Below are positions 23,101-37,300 of a stretch of DNA of 64,000 nucleotides, piece by piece. Position 1 is the stretch's first letter. Every line of letters starts with the position of its first letter. Origin of the DNA: Dendrolimus kikuchii (Eukaryota > Arthropoda > Insecta > Lepidoptera > Lasiocampidae); the NCBI GenBank assembly GCA_019925095.2, contig CM034411.1, positions 9,756,001 through 9,820,000 on the forward strand. The letters run 5' to 3'. Position numbers and translations under genes: made by a program. The notes beneath the pieces are model-generated. The model ran no database searches. It saw only the letters and a program-made list of their open reading frames with translations, and had not been told where the DNA came from.

Positions 23101-26100
23101 CCAATGCCTTCTTAAAGGCTGGCAACGCGTTGGCTTCATCCCTGGTGTTGCGAACATCTACAGGCAACGGTAACCACTTTTATTAAATGAGCCGTTTGCT
23201 TGCTTGCCAGCTTCGCAATTTTGTATATTGGATTTAATAATGCAAACCAGCAGTTACCTTCAGTTTGCAGTATTAATTATTGCATACTGCAGTATACAAT
23301 AATTTTATTGTATACTGCAATATACAATAATTTTGGAGATGTTTTGCTTTTACAGTAGTGTACGATACTTATGTATAAGCTACTTATACGAAGTGCCAGG
23401 CACATGGCAGCTAGCGTAAACTTATGTATTTGAAAGAAAAAAAAGAAAGAAAAAGACTTTATGTCAAGATATAGCGACGTGGTTACATTCCTTATATATT
23501 ATTTATTATATACATAACTTATTTTGAAAGTTTGTACGCCGCATTTTCAGCAAACAAGTTTTGCACTCGGCATATTGCTGTGCCGGAATTTTTGTGTTAC
23601 TCTAGTAAATTATTCGTTTTAAGATAGTGGCCAAAAATAGTTGTAAAATGTTGCCAAAAGCAATGTCTGTACTTTAATTTGTAATAGTTGTAACAATGGT
23701 CGTAATTTAACATACAATAAATGTGAAATATTTTTGAGAAAAGAAAGAAATATAGAAAAATGTTCCCTATTGTTATTTTCCATAAAATAAAAAAGATATA
23801 AAAAAGACAAAACATAAAAGAAATAAACTGTGCCCCAAAAAGAAAGAAGTGATGAAAAAAAATAGAAGTTTTTACGTTAATGGTAGTAGTGTACGCACGG
23901 TAAGTGTTCTATTCCCACTCGAGTACATGAGGTGTCTTACAATATTACAAACGCAAAAAATGACTCAAAAGCTGATATGTATATACGTACATATGTATAA
24001 TTAATTACATTCTTTGTCCTGCTATTTACCTTATTTCGATCTCGTGCCGTTCCCTCAGCGACATGGATCTCATCGGCCTCGTGAGGGCCAGCACCTTCTC
24101 CGAAGCGCCAGGACTTTTCTGTAGCAGCGAACTCCCGTATATATCTGTACCTGGAATATGTTAAGGGATACGTTATAAGAAGTCAAGTGGGCGTTATAAG
24201 AAGTCTCTTATGAAATCGAATTTGTAGACCACGTGCCCATAATTAGAGTTATATCCCGCATTTGACTTGAACCTATGAGTCTTTATTCTATAATTGTAAT
24301 TAGACATAAATAAAATGGAATATGAATGTGAGATACATCTATACAAAATCGTCTGAACCATATTGAAAATCAGGTCGCGCGCCCACCAAACAATAAACAA
24401 GCATTTCATTTTTACAAGCTTTTATTTAACTTTTCTTTAAAATTCACCCTTATGCCAAAGTGGAGCCACCCTGATTTAATGCGTTTCGACGGACACTTTT
24501 TCATATACACAGATGATTCTCCTTACCTCCACCCTCCATATGTAGAAGGTTCAAGTTTATAATAATGCATTCAAAAACGTAAAAAACATCAGCGAGGTTA
24601 AGAAAATGCAACTTTTTCATTTCTTTCTGATTGTCAGAGTATCACGTGGAAACTATGGAACGGATTTAAATGAAACTCGACACAGAGCTAGCTTATATCC
24701 CGGGTCAACACCTACAGTGTTAGTGAAAGAGAGAGGGAAAGAGATAACACTTTATTACATGCCAAAATATACAATTACAAAAGTAGGCCATATTTATAAT
24801 ATTTTCTAGGCAATACAATAGGCGGCCTTATCGCTCAAAGCGATCTCTTCCAGGCAACCTAAAACTAAGCAATTTGAATCAGGTGATTGTAGGTGGTGCA
24901 GGAAAAAGGCGTCACAACTTAAATACTTAAACTAATTTAAGAAATAAATATACAAATACATAGATATATACATAGTCATATATATTACACATATACAATA
25001 ATATATTTCAAAACACATATACATAAGTTATTATAGTAAATGTATTAGCATGATTATATTGTTTTAATCAGACAGCTATTTATGGATATATAGTGTTGTA
25101 AGTGACCATTTCACGCAGATGTAGCGTGCGTTAATAACAATGTCGCCGTCATTCACAATTGTTAATGACGTTAAACATGGTATTTCTCTCTCAAAATCCG
25201 AGTAAGTTATAAAATTACACGGTTATACATTGATAACAAGACCCAATTAGCGTTCAATTAGAAAAGGCAATGAACAGCGTTATTCGGGTTAACCCAATAC
25301 CGCTTATCGTGCAAGCTAAACGAGTTTTACTTATTCTAATTTATTAATTACTTTTTCGGGTTACGTGGCCATTTCAGAAATACCAGAACCCCTATAAAAT
25401 TGTCATCTCGGTCCGTCTGTGACGGTCATCTATACTTATATTATAAAGAGGAAAGATTTGTATTTTTGGAACGAAGTTCCTTATCGCGCGTTGTGAAAGG
25501 GGGCTAGACGGAAAAAATTCTTACGAAAAGTTGTCACGACACTTTTTGCTATAGTAAGCTATTAACTTTAATGCAATGAAATAAAATCTAAAATATCAAT
25601 TAGTGTAATAATATACGCTGTTTTTGATACTATTTGTTTGTTTATGTATTTCTTTCTATACATAGGTTTTTGATAAAATTTCGATGGGTTTCGATGCTTA
25701 TCGACACACTTTTTGAGACGTTTTGAGAATTTTTAAGACATTTTAGGAGAACTTCGTTCCAAACATGTGTCCCAAAGACACCTCATTAGTTTTTTGTATA
25801 TTTGTATCGAGTAAAGTCAAAAACAACTGGACTGATTTCAAAAATTCTTTAACCATTGGAATATTACATTATCCCTGAGTAACCTATATCCTTGAGTAGG
25901 CTATATTTATACGTGTAATGAAATTAAATATACAATTAGAAATTGTTACCCAGTGAACGCATACATAAATGTTCAATAAAACAGTATGTGTACATTCAAG
26001 TGGAACGCGACCTAAGTGACACATAGCTAAATCTGCGAATTAAGGTGGATACAAAAACAGTTTTAGAAAATGATTAGTGTTAAATAATAGTTTATAATAT

Positions 26101-29100
26101 TATTTAAATAGGAATTTATGTGAATTGACTTTGAATGTCGTTTCTTCGTCTTTTCAGGTAAGCTTAGTGCATATAATGATAATATAATAGAGAAGAATAG
26201 ATATTTAGCGTACATTTAAGTACCTGATTGTGTGCACGTACTGACATGAATAAACTTTGTCTTTTCAGAGAAACACATCATCCACAAAAGACGGAATGGG
26301 CCGCTAGTTTATATGTTAAACTGTTGAGTCTAGTTAAAAAAAATTAATACGAATATGTAACCTGGCACTAGAAAATGACGAAGAGAAATGTCGGAGATAG
26401 TAATGATGACTGCCATACATGAAACTGGGGGTTGAACCCAATAAGTGGGGAGTTTCGCTACTGCCGTGGTAAGGATCATGCATGCCCCCCATCTAACTCT
26501 TGAACTATGAAGTGAAAAATTCTGAAAACCATTCAAGCTTCAAAAAACATTCAATGAAAATTATTTTGAACAAGATCCGTTAATAAGTGTTTTAAACAGG
26601 ACTATGGGGTATTTTTGATTAAATGGCTCTAAAATTTAGGGCTCCTCAGCCAAATCTCAGAACCAGTGGAACCTTTCATTGTGGATTTACACGCACTTGG
26701 CCGATTAATTCTATTATCACTAAATTGTTAATCGTACGTTGAACTCCGTGGACTTGGTTTTAAATGTATTACTTTTTTCGAATTACAAGGCAATACATAA
26801 AAGGCTTTATCCACACTCGTATATTATAACACTCGTAATTATGATCTTGAGTTCATCGTTCTATAATAGCAGAAAATTTAAAAATACCTAATGTTAGAGT
26901 TAATTAACTTGAAATTACTAGTTTTAATTAAAAGTATTTATGCAGTCAATTCATAACGTTCATTCAGCTTTACATTTCACACTCATTAAAATTTCTTAAT
27001 CTACAATATTCGGGTTTAACACAAAAAAACTACACAATCATAAAGTGTTTTTGCAACCAGTTGTTTGAAAACTATGTATAGAAAACAAAGTCGTGTTAGT
27101 TACACCATTTATAACTCAATTCAATCAATTTTTATGATTTTTGGAATTGTCTTCGTCCGGAATAGGATAATAAGTATTTATTAAAATATGACATTAATCA
27201 ATAAAAAAAAATATCATTAAAAAAACATCAGTCACAACATCAGTCTAGCCATTCTTTTGTTACGATCTTTCCCGGCCGATTTCGGCAATGGTGACTGCAT
27301 TTAAACTCATTTTCATTTGTCTGATTTAGGTGCATTATTCTTGTGTGTGTTCAAGTGGATCCCAAGATGGTTTAGATTCACGATTGGACCCGGTATGTGG
27401 CGCCGCTGAACACCTCTTTAACGATGGGACCGATTTTGTTTTTTTTTTTGTGTTTTTTCAAGCAGATTCGAGAATGGTTTAGATTAACAATTAGTCCCGG
27501 TTGATGGCGCTGCAATCGGTTTCTACATTTTTGCCGGATACAGCTAGTTTGTATATAAATAACACTCACAATTCCTGTTACTGTTACTAGTTACGTTTTT
27601 TTTCTTATGTTTAACAAGTACAGATACGTGCAATTATTTATTATTAATTAGATTATAAAACAACAGGCCCTTAGTTCTTAGTCTGGTTGTGACTGGAAGA
27701 GAGGTGTTGCCAATCGTAAAAAACATTATAAATTTAGTATGGCAACACTAAACACCAGTAATAAAAGTAAACCTGGAAACTAAAATAAATTCTGAATTCC
27801 ACATGATTAGTACACTACGGCTGATTTTTTTTTTTTTACTTTTTTGATGTTTTATTTCCTAAACCATATTTTTCAACCAAATCATGACTAATTTGAAAGT
27901 CTTAAAAAAGTTCTATTGCATTTGATCACTTTACGTATTAGGGATTCTATACTCATTTTTATTAAGTCAACAGGTTAAGAGATATCCATTTTCAGAGTTG
28001 AAAAACCATTTATTAGAATTATGAGAAAAAAAATCTGAATAAAATCACGGCAATAGAACTTTAAACGTTTTAATGAAAATTGGTTTAAACAAGATTCCTT
28101 GAGAAGCTTTGAGATATGGGTCATTTCCCATTAAATATCTTTTCTATCGGCTTCTTTAGCCAAATGACAAAACACAGTGAACATTTAGTCACATCTATGG
28201 AGCGCTTCATAATTCGTAGACAAACGCTTGGTCGATTTATTTTACATTTGATGAATTTCAAACTTTTCTTAGTCTTACTTTGAATAATATTGAATTAATT
28301 TATAGGAAATTTAATACCGCAATAGACATGTGCCCTTCATGTAGTAATGTAATCCATATGCGGACGGCAAATACTGGATGAATGAACATGTGGGCTAGCA
28401 TAACTAACAACTAGCCAACCGAATGAAAGGATCGAACTGCGAGATAGAATGTTTGGTTATAAAATATTCATGTTGCATTAGCACTACAATCTCAAGGTCA
28501 TTCATTAGTCCAGAAACATTTTCACCCGTAGACCGACCGAACTTTTGATTTTGAGTATAAAATTAGATTATATTAGATATATACCCCTAGATTATCTAAT
28601 ATTGAATATGCAGATGAATGTAATATATTTATTGAATATATGAATCACATATATTCAATATTGATCGTGTACTAACAGAAGGTGATGTCAGGAGCCTTAA
28701 GAACAGACGAGCGTGCATGACAAGACTTATGAATGTCAAAGAAGCAAGTGAGGTGTGTAAGAATAAGCCGAAATGGCGCTCTCTTGTTCGTGCCTACCCC
28801 GCAAGGGAACTGGCGTGAAGTTATGTATGTATGTATGTATGAATCACATGCGACAACACGACATCTCGACAATGAGGATACAACAAAAAGCTGTAATGTT
28901 TAGCGAGAGCAGTTCCAGTAGCCTCAACCTCTTTTAAAATAATTTTATTATTGAAAATTTCCAAATTCAAATATGATTTTAGATAGTTGAAATAGGGATA
29001 CTCACTTTGCAAATTTATATTGCAACTGTATTGCAGTTCATAATTAAACTTTGTGGGTCAACATAGAGACCTCTGGGTATCATCATTCTAGACTGATAAA

Positions 29101-31245
29101 TTATACCAATAGCAAAAAAGTGTTGTGTTAAAAATTTAATATTATATTATACAACTGTTAGACAAATAATTCGGCGTCAGATTATTCTTCTGCAAAATAA
29201 AATATTTAGTAGCCATAAAGCCAAAACAAGGTATTGTACATATTGAAGGTTAAATTGAAAAAAAATCATAATGATAGAAACCACGCACCATTGACTAGTT
29301 GTCCGTGATCTGGACCATCTTGCAGCCTCCTCGCAGTTGAATCTGCTGCTTTCGCCATTGCTGTTATAGCACTGAACTTTTTCAACAATTGTCGTCTTCT
29401 GAATGCTCTTTGTATGGTAACAGCAGCACGCCTCGCTCTGAGACCGCCGTATCTTCTTTCTAATATCTCAACTTGTTTGTCGAGGAGATCTTGGGACATC
29501 TCATAACGGCTGAAAATTTTTAAGTTGAATGTTAAAGCACATAGTAGTTTTGTAACATATGCAGGTCGAGATAGTAGCCATGTTGGAGATTTTTTATTAA
29601 GGATAGGTTCGCGTTTGACCACACTATTAATTCAAGGAAAAGATAATTCAAAAATATGCAGCTATTTATACAAATTACAAATTAAAAGTGTGCTATGTAC
29701 TAATCATTCATATCAAAAATCTGTAATAAGAAGCATAGAGATCAAAGAATTAGGAAGTGAATTTTTGGCTACAATCTCAACCAAAGAAAAAGATCAATTG
29801 AAGCTGAAAATGAAAGTTATTGTTTTGCAGTTATGATGCAGGTTAATCATGTTTTAATATATTTCATTCCAATGTTTCTAAAAAACTTTAACAAGATGTA
29901 AAAGATACGAGTACAAGCAAAGATTGGATATACGGTTTGGGAATTATAAAAGGAATCAAATGCATATTTGATGAATTCAAAAGAGAGTTATAACAGGCGA
30001 TTTATTAAATGATTGTTGTAAAACAGTGGAAATTCATATTGGTGCATCAGAGATGATATTGGATAGTATAATAATTTTTCAATCAATTCAAATGAAGACT
30101 ACAGAATAGAGGATGTTACGGTATGATTTTTGATACTATAACTAATAGAACTTTTATAACAGAATATTATATCTAAATTATGCTAGAGAATAACTTTAAG
30201 ATTCAACGAGGTAAAGGTACTGTCTATTATAATAAGTTCGATCAAAACTATAGAGCATTAGACTATTTATTATTAGTAAAAAGATTTTGATCAAATGAGT
30301 ATAATAACTAATCAGTTTCAATAATAGATTTAGTTTAAAGTTCTCTAGAAGACCTTGATGTGGCATTATAGTTTAACTGTCGCATGCTGTTACTTTCAAA
30401 ATATGCAAAAAGGTTTCTTAATAAATATTTAATAATTTCAGATCCTGGACCACTATTCGTTATAGCAATTTTATTATTTATACATTGTGAATGCTCATGA
30501 AAATTATTTATTTACAACTAAGTGACGCATTTTATTTATTAAAATGGAGTTGTTTATTAATAATCTCTACACCCATAATACTATTCGAAACATTAGTATT
30601 CATAAAAAGTTGTGTAATCATGAGACTACGAGGGTATGATCCATTTTATTCAGTGCCTTTTATTCTTTATTTACTACTAATAATATACGATAATATATTC
30701 ACGAGAAGTTTTCTTTTATTCTTTACTTTATCTCTGTCGTGGTAAACTTCATGTTTATTAATTAAAACAATTAAATCCGTCCCTGTTATTATATAATCGC
30801 TTTTAATTCTGATCACATCCTTAATTACTTTAAGTAGTCGAATCTCAGGTTGTTGGACCTTTTAAAACTTAATCATTCAAGCGACCTGGTGCTCTAAATT
30901 TGCTCTTTTTATTTATGGTACTGTAGTAACACTTACTTCGATTGTTACTTTATATTCATATGTGAAAGTGGAACAGGGTCTTTATGTAATTGTGAAATAT
31001 CATGCCTTGAGTTAATTTGCACAGTATTTTTGGATCGATTTTTATACCAGACTGCAAAAGATCGGATATTATGCATTAATTAATACCTGTTTTTTGCAAT
31101 CATTACCATTACCGGAAATAATGTTATAATTCTAACACTTATAATAAAAAAGGCTCTTATGGAAAGCTACCACCATAGTAGACGAGCTACTTATTGCAAT
31201 TTTTGTAGGTGGATACTTCATCATGATACAGTTTGTTCACGTTGA

Positions 31246-31303
<58 letters not shown>

Positions 31304-34300
31304 ATTTTTATCTATCAACTTGTTGAACACTATACACTCATATGTTTAGTAAGCAGTTATTTCTAATGTATTGTATTCTAAATTACTTTATTATAACAAA
31401 TTAGTAACTGCAAGTAATCACTTGAAAGAAAAGACATCAGTGTATCAATACTATATGAGAAAATGCGCTCATTATAACGTGTTTTTCTTTTGCAGTCAGG
31501 TTTTCCAATCGATTTACATGTGGCTTTAGGTATATTTTTCAGCAAAACGAATATTATTTTAGGAAGGAGTTATAAAGTTATCTAGATTTGAAGGGTACAC
31601 AAGACAAAGCATTCCTGGAAGTCTTTTGGGGACGTACCCACGAGTCAATTTGCCCCGTTTTTGGGGTACCGATGGATCTTTTTGTGTTATCCCAGCTGTA
31701 CCAATGATAGACACATCTGTGCCACGCCTAAAGGAGGAATTAAAAGAAATTACAACATACCACCATACCATTAAACTATCTTATAAATAATAGACTGAAT
31801 CACTGATTGAAAAGAAATTTAACAACATTCACTAAATAAGTCGCGCAATCAGTACACCAAATACCTTTCACAGAGATTGTTACCTACACATAAATTGTAA
31901 ATCAAAAGTCACAAAGCAGTCGTCTATTATTACAAATAACTTAACCAGAAAATTTCATATTAACAATATTAATAAACACAATATGACAACACCATTACAA
32001 CAATAGAATATGATAATTTTTCTCGAATATATGAAGTTTTTATGAACAAGTAGGTTATCTCTAGTGTAATTGTAATTTACAAACTGGGTATCTAGTACGT
32101 AGGTATAGTAAATTAAGCAAAGGTAAAAGTTTCCTACATGCATTATATTATAACCCTATAAAATGGTTTCTACTGTTTTGTGCAAGCTATATGGCCTTGC
32201 TTGGACCGGACGGTTAGCTAACCAACACACCGAATACGGAATATATCATTTTACTTGAACACATTAATGTATATGAAACAAAATATATGTTTGTTTCTAG
32301 CATGAAAGTAACGTAATCAACTCAATTTTCATCTGTTTGTCTTGTGTCATATTTGTGTCAGTGTTAACTAAACCTACTTCTCATTGAACTAGCTTATCTG
32401 GTTCTACCACTTTTTCAAAGCATTAACTTTCTACTTATAGTTACCCTAAAGCAACATAATTAATTCTCGTGGTAGCTTCGAATACTGACAATGTTTTGCT
32501 GGATTATCATCCCTCTGTGTTTGTGACATACGTGTGTCAGATTTTAACTGACTATTTCTTATCGAACCAGCTCATCTATGTTCTATTAATCTATCAAAGC
32601 AGTTAAGTGTAATTTTATTTCCTTTAAGATAATCTACGAGGGTGAATCAAAAAGTTCTTAGAATCACTATTAAAAAATGAAAAATCCAAACTAAAATATT
32701 TTATTTTTCTACATAACCTCCCTCCCTCCTCCAATGCAATGCATTTAGAATAATCCGTTTCTAACTTCCTTATTTCTTGCGAAAAAAAAAATGTTTTGAG
32801 ACTCTAAAAACTCCTCTACGACAGCCATAACTGGGTCATTATCGTGAAATTTAGTTCCACGAATTTCTTTTAATTTTGGGAACACGTGAAAATCACTTGG
32901 GGCTAAATCCGGAGAATATGGTGGGTGGTCAAGAAGATTAAGCCGGCACACCGGATTGCGTTGAGCGCAACTTCCGATCGATGAGCGGGAGGGAGAGTTA
33001 TCGTAAAGAAACAACACACCCTACGTCTTCTATGACGTTTTTCTTTCATCGCTTCACGTACTTTCGGAATTAAATTTGCATATAGGATCGTCTGTCCTTT
33101 TGGCATATAATCAATAAAAAGGATTCCTTCACTATCACATAACACCGAGGCCACAACTTTGCCAGCGGTAAAAGCGACTCGAAAATTCTTAATGGATGGA
33201 GAGGATGGAAGTTTCTAAGACATGCTTAGTTTCAGGATCGAAATGGTGGGCCCACGTTTCATCCATGGTAAGAAGGCGACGGCGCAAAACTTATTCGAAT
33301 CACGCTGGAACATTTAGAGATTAAGCTTAAATATTTCCAAATGTCGCTTTTTGTTTCCGTCGGTTAAAATTCGTGGCACACATCCTGCTGACACTTTTTT
33401 GAACCACAGTCAATCAATGAAAATGGATTGAACGCTACTAAAAGATATTTTTAGGATCTCAGCTATATGTTTTAGAATTATTCTTGTCTTCCTAATCCAG
33501 ATTCTCAACGTTTTTGACATTTTCTTCCGTAACGGAGGTTGAAGGCCGCCCAGAATGCGGGTCATCTTTACAGCTTGATTTAACTCTTTTAAATTGAGCC
33601 ACCCGTAGAATAGGGTACATCATCATCCCCTAATGTCTGCTGAATGTCCGAAAAAAATTCTTCCGTAGACATTTTTTTTCAAACTAAGATATTTTATCAC
33701 AGCACGTAACTGACTTCTATCCACAATTTTGCGTTTTTAGCAACTCGTTGCATAAAACAATTTATTACGTGCGAACGAACTGACAAAAACAGGTCACAGT
33801 TGGATAAATATTGTGTGATTGACACTCTTTAATTTGAATATCGAACTTCTCCCAAAAAAGTTTTATATATATATGCACGTCTAAGAACTTTTTAATTCAC
33901 TTAAGTATGTTTAGCATAGTGAGTCATAGTCCTAGCGACTCATTAACCCCTTGTCACCAATATGTTCCTCTTACACTGTCGCATTATATTTGCCTTTAGA
34001 TCTATTTCCATTTTCTATACCACATAATCCACCTACGAAGTCTGAAATATCAGGATGTCATTTATGTATTTCTGGAAATCCATCGTCGACCTTTGAAGGC
34101 TTGTGGGAACTGACGTATATTCGAAAGGAGAAGGTTGTAATTGGATCGTAATCCAAACTGAATTCTCATAAAAAACAACAGAACAAGGTTTCTAATCCAC
34201 CGACCTGTTGGTGTGAACTGCAAGGCCGAAGCCCTCTGGCGGCGCGGCGATGTACAACGGCGGCGCCGGTTCCTGTGCGCCCGCGCACAGCCCCGCGCCG

Positions 34301-37300
34301 GTTGACGCGTTCGACGCCGACGAGCATGACGAGTTCGAATGATTTAATGCTGTGGATAACAACAATTTTTCATCATTAATATTACATACATACATACATA
34401 CATAACTTCACGCCAGTTCCCTTGCGGGGTAGGCACGAACAACAGAGCGCCATTTAGGCCCATTCTTACACACCTCACTTGCTTCTTTGACATTCATAAC
34501 TCTTGTCATGCACACTCGTCTGTTCTTCAGGCTCCTGACATCACCCTCCGCTAGTACACGATCAATTTGATCATGGAAGGTGTGTCGTGGCCTTCCACGA
34601 CTTCTGCATCCATCCACTTTTGCATTGTATATCTGTTTAGTCATTCTTTCATCATGCATTCTTTCCCCATGCCCGAACCACCGGAGCATTCCTTTCCTTA
34701 CCTTCACCCCGACACTCTCTTTCAGACCAACTCTCTTTCTTACTTCGGTATTACGAACGCGGTCCGCGAGCGTCACTCCGCAGATTTTGCGCAGTGCTCG
34801 CATCTCAACCGCGTTTACTCTACTTTCATGCTCTCTCTTCCATACCCAACTCTCGCTTCCATACGTGAGCGTAGGTACCAGCACCGCGTTGTGTATGGCG
34901 AGCTGGGCCTTCTGGCTGAGGTTCTTAGCGCCTAGAAGTTTACCTAACGCTCCATTCAAACTATTCCCCAAATTTACTCTTCTTTCTATATCAGCGGTGT
35001 ACCTTCCATCCCTGCTAAAAGCACATCCAAGATATACAAACTCATTCACTTGTTCCAGCATAACATCATCGACCATTATCCTTGCATTCGTTCTGGTTTC
35101 TTCTCTTTCAAACACCATAACCTTTGTTTTCTTCGCATTCAAATGTAAGCCTCTCGCCTGACAGTCATCTTTCATCATTGTGACTAGTGTTTGCAGTTCA
35201 GATGGCGATTCGGCTAAAAGCACGGCATCATCCGCATAAAGCAAGGTGCTTACAACTAGATCACTCATTCGCACCCCAACATCCATCAATCTTATTCTCT
35301 GGAGACAATCGTCCAGGTATAGGATGAACAGCAAAGCCGACAGCACGCAGCCCTGCCTGACGCGATCTCTTCCAACGTGATCTCGGATGCTGACTCCTCG
35401 GAGTCAGTCACAGACTCAGTCGTGGTGCCAGCATCCGGGATATCATCATACATTTCTCTAAAATATTCACTCCATCGCGCTAACACCTCTTGTGGGTTAG
35501 CAAGAACGTCCCCTGCTTTAGATTTTATTCTTTCCATTCTGGAAGCTGACGAACAACCCCGAGACTTCTTAACCTCTCTCCAAAAGAGTTTGGTATTCGC
35601 CTTGAAGTTCTCCGTCAGCTTCTCTTCTTCTTTCAATTTTATACTTTCGCGCTTCTCTTTCACTAAAGCTTTGGTTTCGTTCTTGCAGAGGCGATAAAAA
35701 ATTTTCTTCATCTCTTTCATACTGTCATTCTGTTGCAAAGAAGCAACATAATCCAGCCAGGCTTTTCTCTTTCTCTCTACGCTGGATTTAACATCCGCGT
35801 CCCACCATTCATCACCTTTCGTTGTTATGTGCCTCTTTGCGCATCCACATGCTTCTTTTGCGCTTTCCACTATACTTTCTTTCATACTATCCCAGTCATT
35901 ATCCACATCTAAGTCGGAGAAGTCCGCTTTTGCAAGCCTTTCTTCGACTAGGCGCGCATACATACTCCTTACACTAACATCTTCCAATTTTTCACACTTT
36001 ATTCTTTCAAGCTCCCCGAAATTGGTACGCACTCGCCAGTGTCTCCACTTCCTGAAAAGGCCCACAAACCGGCTTATCACCAGGTAGTGGTCCGTTTCAA
36101 GAGTGGGGCCTCTGTAGGCTCTTGTATCCATTATTGTGTTTCGGAGGCGACTATCTATTAAAATCAGATCAATCATACTTTTCTGATCATTCATTCCCCA
36201 TGTATACGTGTGAATATCCTTATGATGGAATAAAGTGTTCGACACAAGCAAGTTTCTTTCCATGCATACGTCTATGATTGGCCTACCAGCATCGTTCACT
36301 CTCTTGTCACCATAGGGTCCAAGCACAGCCTCAAGGCCGTCTCGTTTGGTGCCCACCCAGCCATTAAGATCACCACACATAATTATTCTTTCATTCCCTT
36401 CAGCCAGATCCAGAATTTCTCTCACAGACTCCCAAAACTTCTCGAGTTCTTGGGGATCCGCTGAGCTTACGGGAGCATAAGCTGCGACCAGAAAAACTCG
36501 CGTAATCCCCAGTTTTAGACGGACCCAGAGAAGTCTCGGGTTCACCAGACAATAGTCTTTTACTCCAGACACAAAGCGGGTTGAGAGTACGACGCCTACC
36601 CCCCCACTTGCACGCTCGTCCAGGTCCACGCCGGACCACAGAGCAAGCATGCCACCGGGGAGGTCATCGATGTCGCACCCCTTCCGCTTTGTCTCTGTCA
36701 GACATAAGGCATCCAGGCTTCTCTCATTCATTATATCAATCATTTCGTCCATCTTATCTTTCATTCCACCTCTCACATTCCACGTGCCTATACGGCACTC
36801 TGCTCCTCTCGACCCGCCAGGTTTGGCGCTGCGTGAAGGGTGGCGGCCCCCTTCGCCGCATGCGCGAGAGTTCACACCGACGGGGGCGCATCGGTGAGCG
36901 TCGCCTGCGGGGGACGCCCTATTGTGCACTGCACGTCTGTGAACTCGGGTCAGAATTGTGGCCCAACAACCCACAGCCAGGTGGTAGGGCATTTGCCCGA
37001 CTGATTTGACCGACTAACACCTCTGGTCTAAAGTATGTCGCCATAACAACCTTGAGTTGTGTTCCGGCATTAGTGACCAGGTTCTAGTCTCCCTTAAGAG
37101 AGCAGCAGCGCATTTGTAGCACCTTTGGTTTTGCAAACGTCCACAGGCGATGGTAATGGCTTTCCATCAAGTGGGCCGTCTGCCTGTCTGCTGAACTCCT
37201 GCAAAAATAATTAAAAAAAAACATACTTTACACGTCGATAAGGTCGTCGGTCGTCGGTCGTCGATCGTACGATAAGGAAAATCGGTAATCATATAAAAGA

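Larger units (their letters stand above)
22778..24029 (-). other. siz intron 5
   Basis: Contains a poly(A)-tailed repeat (22870-23225), short palindromic tgcagtatacaataatttt repeats (23260-23335) and a LINE 3' end (23431-23600). The stretch 23600-24020 is AT-rich and featureless. Confidence 0.7.
24151..29288 (-). other. siz intron 4
   Basis: Contains LINE 3' fragments (24735-24910), a repeat bounded by inverted ggaacgaagtt motifs (25430-25790), a Helitron-like end (27360-27547) and an RTE copy (28651-28837). The stretches 26540-26800 and 28070-28230 share aatgaaaattg and caagat motifs and may be copies of one unassigned repeat. The rest is AT-rich with no gene. Confidence 0.65.
29510..34204 (-). 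other. siz intron 3
   Basis: Contains a microsatellite (31249-31299), the exon-like ORF (31559-31727) and the mariner relic (32637-33905). The stretches 29840-31240 and 31740-32630 are very AT-rich with no recognised element. Confidence 0.7.

Noticed and set aside
22900..23173. Pro/Ser-rich plus-strand frames
   Set aside because: They arise from the pyrimidine-rich body of a retroposed repeat present in several copies.
26330..26536. A 68-codon minus-strand frame in intron 4
   Set aside because: It has no recognised motif and no splice phase that links it to siz; probably part of an old repeat.
34567..35161. Plus-strand open frames (122 and 193 codons) over the RTE region, and their twins at 44209-44584 on the minus strand
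   Set aside because: They are antisense shadows of the RTE reverse transcriptase; the protein motifs are on the opposite strand.
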